This document shows, piece by piece, positions 51,301-58,526 of a stretch of DNA of 64,000 bases. Below the pieces are notes generated by a model. That model ran no database searches, was not told where the DNA came from, and saw only the letters and a program-made list of their open reading frames with translations. Within the stretch, counting starts at the first letter, position 1. Every line of letters begins with the position of its first letter. A program made the translations under genes and the position numbers. The stretch is from Streptomyces longhuiensis (GTDB taxonomy: Bacteria; Actinomycetota; Actinomycetes; Streptomycetales; Streptomycetaceae): NCBI RefSeq assembly GCF_020616555.1, contig NZ_CP085173.1, forward strand, positions 6,340,001 through 6,404,000. Direction: 5' to 3'.

Positions 51301-52435
51301 TGAGCACCTCTTCGGCCGTGCGGGCGGCCTTGGCGAGCTGGGAGGCGGTCTCCTCGGCCGTGACGTTGCGTGCCTTCTCGCCGGCCTCGGCGAGGATCTT
51401 CTCCGCCTGCTCCTTGGCGTCGGTGACGGCCTGCTCGGCCTCCGCCTTGGTGGCCTCGGCCTCCTTGGTGGCCTCCGAGACGAGCCGGGCGACCTGCTCC
51501 TTGGCGGTGCGCGTGCGCTGCTCGTTCGCCGACTCGGCGTTCGCGAGCTGCTTGGCCGCGGAGTCCTTCGCCTCGGTGAGGACCTTCTCCGCCGACGCGC
51601 GCGCCTCGCGCAGCGCCGTGTCGGCCTCGGACAGGCGCTGCTCGGCGGCGCGGCTCAGCTCGGCGGACTGGCGGCGGGCGGTGTCCGACTCGGTGGCCGT
51701 GGACGAGCGCAGCTGCTCGGCGTGGTCGGTGGCTTCCTGCGCCTGTGTCGACGCGGCGTTCAGGAGGCGCTCGGCGTCGGTGCGGGCGCGGCGCAGCAGG
51801 GCCTCGGCCTCGGCGCGGGCGGTCTCGGCCTCCGACGTCAGGCGCTGGCGGGCCTCGGTGGCGACCCGCTCGGCCTCGGCGCGGGCGGCGGCGAGCGCCT
51901 GGTCGGCCTCGGCGCGGGACTCGTCGACGAGCCGGCGGGCCTGCTGCTCGCTGCGGGAGCGCAGCTGCTCGGCCCACGCCACGTTCTCGTTGACGTGCGC
52001 CTCGACGGTCTGGCGGCGCTCGGCCAGCTCCTGGTCGAGCTGCTGGCGACGCGAGACGGCCTCGGCGTGCAGCTCGGACTGCAGCCGGGACTGCTGCTCG
52101 GCGTGCTCCTGGAGGATGCGCTGCGTCTGGGCGCGGGCGTCGCGCAGCTCGCGCTCGGCGTCGGCGCGCAGCTGGTCGGCCTGGATCTGCGCGTTACGCA
52201 GCAGCTGCTCGGCCTGGTACCCGATGTCCCCGCCGTCGTAGGCAGGACGGGACGCGAGGTTGCGGCGCGCCTCGTGCAGCTTGGCGCGCAACACCTCGAC
52301 CTGGTAGCCCAGGTCCTCGGCGTGCTGGACCGCCTTCTCCCGCTCGGTCTTCAGCCGGTCCATCTCGGCCTCGAACCGCGAGAGATGGTCGGTCTCAGCC
52401 GGCCGCCGGCTGTCCTGGCTCTCGTAGCCCCGCAC
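48347..52435 (-). CDS. scy: Giant coiled-coil polarity protein Scy
   Basis: 1362 residues. After a short head (RGYESQDSRRPAETDH) come canonical heptads (about 20-60), then DGGDIGYQAEQLLRNAQ, and from there a continuous Ala/Glu/Arg-rich coil to about 1330. Repeats of the form ERVRxEA..A.RL..EA follow the 51-residue (hendecad-containing) period described for Scy and FilP. Scy organises the tip-organising centre with DivIVA and FilP and sets hyphal branching. GTG 52435 matches the start I recall for the orthologue; TTG or ATG extensions upstream are unsupported. Long open frames on the other strand are composition artefacts. Confidence 0.95.
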   Translation of the reverse strand: MRGYESQDSRRPAETDHLSRFEAEMDRLKTEREKAVQHAEDLGYQVEVLRAKLHEARRNLASRPAYDGGDIGYQAEQLLRNAQIQADQLRADAERELRDARAQTQRILQEHAEQQSRLQSELHAEAVSRRQQLDQELAERRQTVEAHVNENVAWAEQLRSRSEQQARRLVDESRAEADQALAAARAEAERVATEARQRLTSEAETARAEAEALLRRARTDAERLLNAASTQAQEATDHAEQLRSSTATESDTARRQSAELSRAAEQRLSEADTALREARASAEKVLTEAKDSAAKQLANAESANEQRTRTAKEQVARLVSEATKEAEATKAEAEQAVTDAKEQAEKILAEAGEKARNVTAEETASQLAKAARTAEEVLNKASEDAKATTKAASEEAERLRSEAEAEADRLRGEAHDIAEQLKGAAKDDTKEYRAKTVELQEEARRLRGEAEQLRAEAVDEGERIRSEARREAVQQIEEAARTAEELLAKAKADADELRAGAQTESERVRTEAIERATNLRKQAEETLERTRAEAELHREEAGEQAEATKAEAERAAQELREETERAVAARRAEAADELTRLHTEAEQRLTASETTLTDARAESERIRRETADETERLRAEAAERIRTLQAQAETEADRLRTEAASDASGTRAEAENVAVRLRSEAAAEAERLKSEAQESADRVRAEAAAAAERVATEAAEALSAAQEEAARRRREAEETLGSARQEADQERERAREQSEELLAVARARVEEAQAEAVRLVEEADRRSTEMVGAAEQTAQQVRDSVSGLQEQAQEEIAGLRSAAEHAAERTKHEAQEEADRVRADAYAERERATDDANRVRGEAAAESEAAKSLAERTVSEAITESERMRSEASEHAQRVRTEVSERLASAEQDASRARADAREDANRIRSDAATQADTLITEATSEAERLTNETNAEAERVRAESTAAAEKLVGDATEAAERLTNETNAEAERVRSESVARAEQLVGDATTEAARLHAESTAAADQLTNETLTEAERVRAESVARAEKLIADATGDAERLRAEAADTVGSAQQHAERIRSESERVKAEAAKEAERLTSAARAEAERTLDETRKDANKRRSEAAEQVDKLITEASAEAEKLTSEAQQAALKATADAESQADTMVGAARKEADRLVSEATVEGNSLVEKSRTDADELLVGARRDATAIRERAEELRERITGEIDELHERARRESAEAMKTAGERCDALVKAAEEQLTEAQAKAKEMVSEAGSEASKVRIAAVKKAEGLLKEAGAKKTELTREAERVLSEAQAEAERTVAEGKRELEVLVRRREDINAEISRVQDVLEALESFETPSAGGGAKEGAVKAGAAAGATRSGGKGSDG

Positions 52436-52585
52436 TGCGCGGTCCCATCCGTCCCCTGGTCGCAAGTCTCTCCAAACGAGCACCGTCCATCCGCCGAACG
52501 GGGCCCCCGGGGAATGGTGTCAGATCAACGGCGGAGCATGGGCTGCTGCCCCGTCGCTCGCCCCCCGAAACCCGGACCCCGGCCC

Positions 52586-52612
52586 GCGGCCGTCCGTGTG
52601 ACGGACGGCCGC
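52586..52612 (-). terminator. Terminator after the epimerase gene
   Basis: GCGGCCGTCCGT and ACGGACGGCCGC form a perfect 12-bp stem with a GTG loop, 31 bases past the epimerase stop and 150 bases upstream of scy. Confidence 0.8.
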
Positions 52613-52643
52613 CCCCAACCCTACCGGCCCAGATATACGGAGG

Positions 52644-53084
52644 TCAGTGCTCAGGTGACTCAACCGGTGCGGAAGTGACGAGTTCGGTCAGTACTCCGTG
52701 GCAGTCCTTGGGGTGCAGGAAGGTGATGCGGGACCCCATCGAACCGATGCGCGGCTCGTCGTACAGGACGCGTACGCCCTTGCCCCTGATGTCCGCGGAG
52801 TCGGCGTCGACGTCCGCCGTGCCGAAGGCGATGTGGTGGACGCCCTCGCCGTTCTTGGCCAGCCACTTCCCGACCGCGGAGTCCTCCCGGGTGGGCTCGA
52901 GGAGCTGGAGGTAGGAGGCGCCGCCGTCACTCGTCTCATTGATCTTGAGCATGGCCTCGCGCACGCCCTGCTCCTCGTTCACCTCGGAGTGGAACACTTC
53001 GAAGCCGTAGGTAGCGCGGTAGAACTCAACGGTCTTGTCGAGGTCGAAACAGGCGATTCCGATGTGGTCGATTCGCGTCAGCAT
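52644..53084 (-). CDS. mce: Methylmalonyl-CoA epimerase
   Basis: 146 residues of the vicinal-oxygen-chelate fold. It interconverts (2S)- and (2R)-methylmalonyl-CoA. Metal ligands are expected at H8 (DHIGIA), H-H in [10 protein letters not shown] and E in GVLTELV. ATG 53084 gives the family length. It is divergent from the thiolase, with meaB next, which together point to propionyl/methylmalonyl-CoA metabolism. Confidence 0.94.
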   Translation of the reverse strand: MLTRIDHIGIACFDLDKTVEFYRATYGFEVFHSEVNEEQGVREAMLKINETSDGGASYLQLLEPTREDSAVGKWLAKNGEGVHHIAFGTADVDADSADIRGKGVRVLYDEPRIGSMGSRITFLHPKDCHGVLTELVTSAPVESPEH

Positions 53085-53159
53085 GCTGTAAGTGCAGCGC
53101 GGTCGGAGGTGGTTACGCAACGTGCGCGCGATCACACCGTTCGGCCGGTGACGTGGGAG

Positions 53160-53173
53160 GTACTGCTCAGTAC
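53160..53173. promoter_or_regulatory. Small palindrome in the mce/thiolase divergent region
   Basis: GTACTG-CT-CAGTAC is a perfect 6+6 inverted repeat in the 137-bp divergent gap. It could be an operator for both genes. No regulator gene is adjacent. Confidence 0.3.
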
Positions 53174-53221
53174 ATTCGAGTAAACCCTCGTTCACTCCTC
53201 ATCTCCAAGGGGCCGTGCCTC

Positions 53222-54424
53222 ATGTCTGGAACGACCGGTACCACCTCAGTGATCGTCGCGGGCGCCCGTACGCCCATGGGCCGGCTGCTCGGCTCGCTGA
53301 AGTCCTTCTCCGGAGCCGACCTCGGAGGGGTCGCCATCAAGGCGGCGCTCGACCGGGCGGGGATCGGCGGAGACCAGGTGCAGTACGTGATCATGGGCCA
53401 GGTGCTCCAGGCGGGGGCAGGGCAGATCCCCGCGCGCCAGGCGGCCGTCAAGGCCGGCATCCCCATGAACGTGCCGGCGCTGACCATCAACAAGGTGTGT
53501 CTCTCGGGCCTCGACGCCATCGCGCTCGCCGACCAGCTGATCCGCGCCGGCGAGTTCGACGTCGTCGTCGCGGGCGGCCAGGAGTCCATGACGAACGCTC
53601 CCCACCTGCTCCCCAAGTCCCGTGAGGGCTACAAGTACGGCGCCGTCGAGATGCTCGACGCGATGGCGTACGACGGCCTGACCGACTCCTTCGAGAACAT
53701 CCCGATGGGTGAGTCGACGGAGAAGCACAACACCCGCCTCGGCATCAAGCGTCCCGAGCAGGACGAGATCGCCGCCCAGTCGCACCAGCGCGCCGCCGCC
53801 GCCCAGAAGAACGGCCTCTTCGAGGCGGAGATCACCCCCGTCGAGATCCCGCAGCGCAAGGGCGACCCGGTCCTGTTCAGCAAGGACGAGGGCATCCGCG
53901 CCGAGACGACCGCCGAGTCGCTCGGCAAGCTGCGGCCCGCGTTCACCAAGGACGGCACGATCACGGCCGGCACGTCCTCGCAGATCTCCGACGGCGCCGC
54001 CGCGGTCGTCGTCATGAGCAAGGCGAAGGCGCAGGAGCTCGGCCTGGAGTGGATCGCCGAGATCGGCGCCCACGGGAACGTGGCGGGCCCCGACAACTCG
54101 CTCCAGTCGCAGCCGTCGAACGCCATCCGGCACGCCCTCAAGAAGGAGGGCCTGGGCGTCGAGGACCTCGACCTCGTCGAGATCAACGAGGCCTTCGCGG
54201 CCGTCGCCGTGCAGTCAATGAAGGACCTCGGCGTGTCCTCGGAAAAGGTGAACGTCAACGGCGGCGCGATCGCCCTCGGTCACCCGATCGGGATGTCCGG
54301 CGCCCGTGTCGTCCTGCACCTCGCGCTCGAGCTGAAGCGGCGCGGCGGCGGCGTCGGCGCGGCCGCGCTGTGCGGCGGCGGTGGCCAGGGTGACGCGCTG
54401 ATCGTGCGGGTACCCAAGGCGTAA
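53222..54424 (+). CDS. Acetyl-CoA C-acetyltransferase (thiolase)
   Basis: 400 residues. It condenses or cleaves acetoacetyl-CoA. Nucleophile C93 in [11 protein letters not shown], catalytic His in [14 protein letters not shown] and the second Cys in [16 protein letters not shown] 53222 gives the normal thiolase start ([13 protein letters not shown]); the extra upstream codons are not needed. meaB follows after 61 bases. Confidence 0.95.
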   Translation: MSGTTGTTSVIVAGARTPMGRLLGSLKSFSGADLGGVAIKAALDRAGIGGDQVQYVIMGQVLQAGAGQIPARQAAVKAGIPMNVPALTINKVCLSGLDAIALADQLIRAGEFDVVVAGGQESMTNAPHLLPKSREGYKYGAVEMLDAMAYDGLTDSFENIPMGESTEKHNTRLGIKRPEQDEIAAQSHQRAAAAQKNGLFEAEITPVEIPQRKGDPVLFSKDEGIRAETTAESLGKLRPAFTKDGTITAGTSSQISDGAAAVVVMSKAKAQELGLEWIAEIGAHGNVAGPDNSLQSQPSNAIRHALKKEGLGVEDLDLVEINEAFAAVAVQSMKDLGVSSEKVNVNGGAIALGHPIGMSGARVVLHLALELKRRGGGVGAAALCGGGGQGDALIVRVPKA

Positions 54425-54485
54425 CCCTTCCGCCGGCACGCATGCCGGTACGGATGTCGGACGAAACCGAGTGAACGGAGCTGTG

Positions 54486-55442
54486 ATGCAGGACGTCTCC
54501 ACCCTGGTGGCCCAGGCCAGGGAAGGCCGGCCCAGGGCCGTGGCCCGGCTGATCTCCCTGGTGGAGGGGGCGTCCCCGCAGCTGCGCGAGGTGATGGCGG
54601 CGCTGGCCCCGCTCGCGGGGCACGCGTACGTCGTCGGGCTGACCGGGTCGCCGGGCGTGGGCAAGTCCACGTCCACGTCCGCCCTGGTCAGCGCCTACCG
54701 ACGGGCCGGGAAGCGGGTCGGTGTGCTCGCCGTCGACCCGTCGTCGCCGTTCAGCGGCGGCGCCCTGCTCGGTGACCGTGTCCGCATGTCGGAGCACGCG
54801 TCCGACCCCGGCGTGTACATCCGCTCCATGGCCACGCGCGGGCACCTGGGCGGGCTCGCGTGGGCCGCGCCGCAGGCGATCCGCGTGCTCGACGCGGCCG
54901 GCTGCGACGTCGTCCTGGTGGAGACGGTCGGCGTCGGCCAGTCCGAGGTCGAGATCGCCTCGCAGGCCGACACGTCCGTCGTCCTGCTCGCCCCCGGCAT
55001 GGGCGACGGGATCCAGGCGGCCAAGGCCGGAATCCTGGAGATCGGCGACGTGTACGTCGTCAACAAGGCCGACCGCGACGGCGCGGACGCGACCGCCCGC
55101 GAGCTCAACCACATGCTGGGCCTCGGCGAGTCCCGGGGCGCCGGTGACTGGCGCCCGCCCATCGTCAAGACCGTCGCCGCCCGCGGCGAGGGCATCGACG
55201 AGGTGGTCGAGGCGCTGGAGAAGCACCGGGCGTGGATGGAGGAGCACGGTGTCCTCCAGGAGCGCCGCCTCGCCCGCGCCTCCCGTGAGGTCGAGACGAT
55301 CGCCGTCACGGCCCTGCGCGAGCGCATCGCGGACCTGCACGGCGACCGCCGCCTCAGCTCGCTGGCCGAGCGCATCGTGGCGGGCGAACTCGACCCGTAC
55401 CGGGCGGCGGACTCCCTGGTGGAGGGCCTGACGGAGGCCTGA
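54486..55442 (+). CDS. meaB: Methylmalonyl-CoA mutase-associated GTPase MeaB
   Basis: 318 residues, a G3E-family P-loop GTPase. Walker A GSPGVGKS (54-61), DPSSPFSGGALLGDRVRM, the switch region VETVGVGQSE and the base-recognition NKAD. It protects and reloads adenosylcobalamin-dependent methylmalonyl-CoA mutase. ATG 54486 is chosen because GGAG lies 5 bases upstream; GTG 54471 is the alternative. The mutase itself is not in the window. Confidence 0.94.
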   Translation: MQDVSTLVAQAREGRPRAVARLISLVEGASPQLREVMAALAPLAGHAYVVGLTGSPGVGKSTSTSALVSAYRRAGKRVGVLAVDPSSPFSGGALLGDRVRMSEHASDPGVYIRSMATRGHLGGLAWAAPQAIRVLDAAGCDVVLVETVGVGQSEVEIASQADTSVVLLAPGMGDGIQAAKAGILEIGDVYVVNKADRDGADATARELNHMLGLGESRGAGDWRPPIVKTVAARGEGIDEVVEALEKHRAWMEEHGVLQERRLARASREVETIAVTALRERIADLHGDRRLSSLAERIVAGELDPYRAADSLVEGLTEA

Positions 55443-55504
55443 GAGGACGGCAGGGCGGGACCGTGCCGCGGTTTCGCCCATCGCCAACTCCCGCCCCCCG
55501 CTGG

Positions 55505-55516
55505 TACGTTGGACGT
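55505..55516 (+). promoter_or_regulatory. Candidate leaderless promoter -10 (TACGTT) for the MFS leader ORF
   Basis: TACGTT, six bases, then ATG of a six-codon ORF. Transcription would start on the A of that ATG. No -35 consensus is seen. Confidence 0.5.
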
Positions 55517-55537
55517 ATGTTCCTTCTCTGTGCGTAG
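55517..55537 (+). CDS. Six-codon leader ORF (MFLLCA) upstream of the MFS gene
   Basis: ATG TTC CTT CTC TGT GCG TAG. It is placed as a leaderless ORF behind TACGTT-N6 and is followed immediately by two mutually exclusive or nested hairpins and then the MFS gene. The position is that of a ribosome-mediated attenuator. The peptide is hydrophobic with a Cys before the last codon. It is too short to be called by composition, so the evidence is purely positional. Confidence 0.4.
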   Translation: MFLLCA

Positions 55538-55600
55538 GGCACGACCCGGCCGCGACCACCGTCGAACGGTGACGTCGCGGTCCTCGGCGTCCGTGTGCCC
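55537..55600 (+). promoter_or_regulatory. Candidate attenuator hairpins before the MFS gene
   Basis: Outer arms GGGCAC (55537-55542, starting on the last base of the leader stop codon) and GTGCCC (55595-55600). Inner hairpin 55551-55579: CGCGAC-CACCGT, loop CGA, ACGGTG-AC-GTCGCG. A ribosome paused on the leader ORF would cover the first outer arm. The MFS ribosome site GAGGAA is at 55609. Confidence 0.45.
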
Positions 55601-55623
55601 TTCGTTCCGAGGAACTCCCACCC

Positions 55624-56874
55624 ATGTCGTACGCAGCCCTGCTGCGGGTTCCGCATGCCCGCCGCACCTTCGGTGCCGCCCTGCTCGGGCGGCTCTCCTA
55701 CGGGACCGTGTCCCTGTCCCTGATGCTCGCGGTGAAGTCCGCCACCGGCTCGTACACCGTCGCGGGCACGGCCATGGCCCTCTTCGGCGCCGCGAGCGTC
55801 TTCCTCTCGCCCCTGCGCGCGCTCCTCGTCGACCGGTACGGGCCGCGCCGCGCGCTCCCGCCGATGACGGGGGCGTACGCCGTCCTGCTCGGCGTGCTCG
55901 CGGCGCTGACCTGGCGGCCGGGGGCCTCCGGGCTCCTGCTCGGTGTCGCCGCCCTCGCCGCCGGCGCGTGCACCCCGCCCCTCGGGCCGACCATGCGGAC
56001 CGTGTGGAGCGAACTCGTCGGCAAGCGCGAGGGGTTGCTCCAGCGCGCGTACAGCCTCGACGGGGTGGCCGAGGAGCTGCTGTTCGTGTCCGGCCCGCTC
56101 CTCGTGGGCGTGCTCGTGCAGTTCGCCCCCGCGGCGTTCGGCGTCGCCGCCAGCGCGGCCCTGGTGGCCGTGGGAACCGCCGCGTTCGTGGCGTCCCCTG
56201 CCGTACGGGGCCTCGCGGGCCGGGACGCGGGGCGGCGCGGGCCCTCCGGCGGGATCTCGCCGGTGCGAGGCCTCGCGCAGCCGGTGGTCGTCGCCGTGGG
56301 CGTCGGCCTCGCCCTCGGCGCCCTCGACCTGCTCGTCCTCGCCTTCGCCGACGCGCGTCAGCACGCCGACGCCGTGGCCTGGGTGATGGCCGCGCTCTCG
56401 GCGGGCAGCGCGATCGGCGGCCTCGCGAACGGCGCCGTGCCCTGGTCCACCCCCGCCCGCGTGCGGCTGCCGTTCCTCGCCGCGGGGCTCGCCGCCGCGC
56501 TGGGGGCGGCGGCGCTCGCGCCCGGCCTGGTGACGCTCGGCGCGACGGCCGTGATCGCGGGCCTCTTCGTCGCGCCCGCCCTGACGACCGCGTATCTCGT
56601 GGCGGACGAGGCGGCCGGGCCCGCGTTCCGCACCCAGAGCGGGGCCTGGGTCAACACAGCGGTGAACGCCGGGATCTCGGCCGGCACCGCGGGAGCGGGC
56701 CTCCTGGTGGCCCGCCTCCCGCTCGCCGTCTGCTTCGCGGTGGCCGCGGCGGCGCCGGTCGCTGCGGCGGCGTGGGGGGTACGGGGTGCGCGCGGCGTCC
56801 GTACGACGGCGGAAGCCGCGCCCGGGGACGGTGTCCCGGACGCGGCTCAGGAGACGGGCACGGCGGCGCGATGA
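55624..56874 (+). CDS. MFS transporter
   Basis: 416 residues with about 12 membrane helices and the cytoplasmic loop VDRYGPRRALP between helices 2 and 3 (motif A-like DRxGxRR). It belongs to the drug/efflux-like MFS group; the substrate is unknown. A leader ORF and hairpins upstream suggest that its expression is induced by something that slows ribosomes. Convergent with the PepSY gene. Confidence 0.9.
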   Translation: MSYAALLRVPHARRTFGAALLGRLSYGTVSLSLMLAVKSATGSYTVAGTAMALFGAASVFLSPLRALLVDRYGPRRALPPMTGAYAVLLGVLAALTWRPGASGLLLGVAALAAGACTPPLGPTMRTVWSELVGKREGLLQRAYSLDGVAEELLFVSGPLLVGVLVQFAPAAFGVAASAALVAVGTAAFVASPAVRGLAGRDAGRRGPSGGISPVRGLAQPVVVAVGVGLALGALDLLVLAFADARQHADAVAWVMAALSAGSAIGGLANGAVPWSTPARVRLPFLAAGLAAALGAAALAPGLVTLGATAVIAGLFVAPALTTAYLVADEAAGPAFRTQSGAWVNTAVNAGISAGTAGAGLLVARLPLAVCFAVAAAAPVAAAAWGVRGARGVRTTAEAAPGDGVPDAAQETGTAAR

Positions 56875-56887
56875 GCTGAGCCGATCC

Positions 56888-56915
56888 GCGCCGAGCCGGG
56901 CTCGTCGGTCGGCGC
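56888..56915. terminator. Hairpin between MFS and PepSY genes
   Basis: GCGCCGA and TCGGCGC pair; an inner CGAGCC/GGCTCG can also form. Placed in the 46-bp convergent gap. Confidence 0.45.
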
Positions 56916-56920
56916 CGACG

Positions 56921-57721
56921 TCAGTCGTCGTCGCCGTGGTCGCCGTGGTCGCCGTGGTCGTCGTGACCGCGGCCGTGGTCGCCGTGGTCGTCACCGGCGT
57001 CGTGCGTGGCGGTGTTGTCGCGGCCGTGGTCGTCACCGGCGTCGTGGGTGGCGGTGTTGTCACGGCCGTGGTCGTCACCGGCGTCGTGGGTGGCGGTGTT
57101 GTCACGGCCGTGGTCGTCACCGTCGTCGTGGGACGAGCGGTCCGGGGTCACCGCGCCGGTCCGGAGGTCGACGCGCCAGTCGGCGTCGGTGCCGTTCGCC
57201 GCCGTGGTCTCGGCCTCCCAGGCGTGGGCCGTGCCGTCGTCGTGGAGGTCGATCTCGGTGACCGTCCCCTTCACGGCGGCGGCCCGTGCCGCGTCCTGCG
57301 CCGTCGTCCGCGCGTCCTTCAGGACGGCGGTGACGCGGGCCGTGTCGTCGTGGCGCGAGGTGTGCGAGCCGGTGACCTTGCCCGTGGCGGGGTCGACGAG
57401 GACGTCGTGCCACGTCGTGCCGTTCAGGACCTCGACCTCCCAGACCACCCGGTTGTTCTCGTCGTCGAGCTCGGCGGAGACCGCCGTGCCGGGCACCGAC
57501 TTGAGGGCGGCGGCGATGGCGTCCGAGGCCGTCACCTTCGCGGTCTTCAGCTCGGTGACGTGCTCCGCGCGGTCGTCGTCGTGCCCCGTGCCCCGCGACG
57601 CGGTCGACGTGCCCGCCGACGTGGTGTCGTCGTCGCCGCCCGACACCGCGACGGCGGTCGCGGTGCCGCCGCCGATCAGGGCGACGGCGGCGATGGTGGC
57701 GATCACGATGTTGCGCTTCAT
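56921..57721 (-). CDS. Secreted PepSY-domain protein with His/Asp-rich repeats
   Basis: 266 residues. N-terminal signal or anchor (KRNIVIATIAAVALIGGG). Two PepSY-like modules: about 60-125 (KVTASDAIAAALKSVPG ... WEVEVLNGTTWHDVLVDPATGKV) and about 130-200 (ARTTAQDAARAAA ... WRVDLRTGAVTPD). The tail (about 200-266) is three 14-residue repeats DDHGRDNTATHDAG and a run of GDHGDH. Such His/Asp density suggests divalent metal binding at the cell surface. GGAGG precedes ATG 57721. It is divergent from an OmpR-type two-component system, a frequent partner of PepSY proteins, and the shared gap contains operator-like repeats. Confidence 0.85.
   Translation of the reverse strand: MKRNIVIATIAAVALIGGGTATAVAVSGGDDDTTSAGTSTASRGTGHDDDRAEHVTELKTAKVTASDAIAAALKSVPGTAVSAELDDENNRVVWEVEVLNGTTWHDVLVDPATGKVTGSHTSRHDDTARVTAVLKDARTTAQDAARAAAVKGTVTEIDLHDDGTAHAWEAETTAANGTDADWRVDLRTGAVTPDRSSHDDGDDHGRDNTATHDAGDDHGRDNTATHDAGDDHGRDNTATHDAGDDHGDHGRGHDDHGDHGDHGDDD
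56984..57109 (-). repeat. Three 42-bp tandem repeats in the PepSY gene
   Basis: Units 56984-57025, 57026-57067 and 57068-57109 are almost identical, and a partial fourth runs to about 57129. Period 42 bp keeps the frame and gives a 14-residue unit. Copy number is likely to vary between strains. Confidence 0.95.
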
Positions 57722-57799
57722 GAGGGTCCTCCCCGAGACGGTTCCCGGCCCACCGGACATCCGGTGCGCTTCGACGAGGACCACAGTGGCCGACCGATG

Positions 57800-57841
57800 C
57801 TGAAGCCCCGCTGAAGGACCCTGAAGACTTCTTCAGGGTCC
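57800..57841. promoter_or_regulatory. Operator region: phased CTGAAG repeats and a 12-bp palindrome
   Basis: CTGAAG occurs at 57800, 57811 and 57821, spacing 11 and 10 bases, as expected for tandem OmpR-family dimers. The last copy is part of a perfect inverted repeat GGACCCTGAAGA-CT-TCTTCAGGGTCC (57816-57841). It lies 20-60 bases before the response regulator gene and about 80 bases before the divergent PepSY gene, so it could control both. Confidence 0.6.
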
Positions 57842-57860
57842 GTTTGCGACCCTGGCCCTC

Positions 57861-58526
57861 ATGCGCCTGCTCATCGTGGAAGACGAAAAGCGTCTCGCCC
57901 TGTCCCTCGCCCGGGGCCTGACCGCGGAGGGGTTCGCCGTCGACGTCGTCCACGACGGCCTCGAAGGGCTCCACCGGGCGGGCGAGGGCGCGTACGACCT
58001 GGTCGTGCTCGACATCATGCTGCCGGGCATGAACGGCTACCGCGTCTGCGCCGCCCTGCGCGCCGCCGGCCACGACGTGCCGATCCTCATGCTCACGGCC
58101 AAGGACGGCGAGTACGACGAGGCCGAGGGGCTCGACACGGGCGCCGACGACTACCTCACCAAGCCGTTCTCGTACGTCGTCCTCGTCGCGCGCGTGAAGG
58201 CGCTCCTGCGGCGGCGTGGCACCGGCGGCGGCTCGTCCGTGCGCACGCTCGGCCCGCTGCGGGTCGACACCGGCGCGCGCCGCGTCCTGCACGGCGAGAC
58301 CGAAGTACCTCTCACGACAAAGGAGTTCGCGGTCCTCGAGCAACTGGTGGTGCGGGCTGGCGAGGTCGTCTCGAAGGCGGAGATCCTGGAGCACGTCTGG
58401 GACTTCGCGTACGAGGGCGACCCGAACATCGTCGAGGTGTACGTCAGCACCCTGCGCAAGAAGCTGGGCGCGGAGCTGATCAGGACCGTGCGCGGCGCGG
58501 GCTACCGCCTGGAGGCGCCGCGATGA
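57861..58526 (+). CDS. OmpR/PhoB-family response regulator
   Basis: 221 residues. Receiver domain with acidic residues in VEDEK, phospho-acceptor D51 in VVLDIMLPG and K101 in LTKPFSY. Winged-helix output domain at about 125-221 (LTTKEFAVLEQLVVRAGEVVSKAEIL, VYVSTLRKKLG). No Shine-Dalgarno is evident before ATG 57861. The stop overlaps the kinase start (ATGA). Confidence 0.95.
   Translation: MRLLIVEDEKRLALSLARGLTAEGFAVDVVHDGLEGLHRAGEGAYDLVVLDIMLPGMNGYRVCAALRAAGHDVPILMLTAKDGEYDEAEGLDTGADDYLTKPFSYVVLVARVKALLRRRGTGGGSSVRTLGPLRVDTGARRVLHGETEVPLTTKEFAVLEQLVVRAGEVVSKAEILEHVWDFAYEGDPNIVEVYVSTLRKKLGAELIRTVRGAGYRLEAPR

Noticed and set aside
48224..52678. A 1484-codon plus-strand open frame opposite scy (and a second one of 935 codons at 49434-52241)
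   Set aside because: They mirror the extremely biased, Ala/Glu/Arg-repetitive scy sequence; the translations are Leu/Gly/Arg or Ser/Ala/Arg low complexity with no domain. The minus-strand coiled coil is the real gene.
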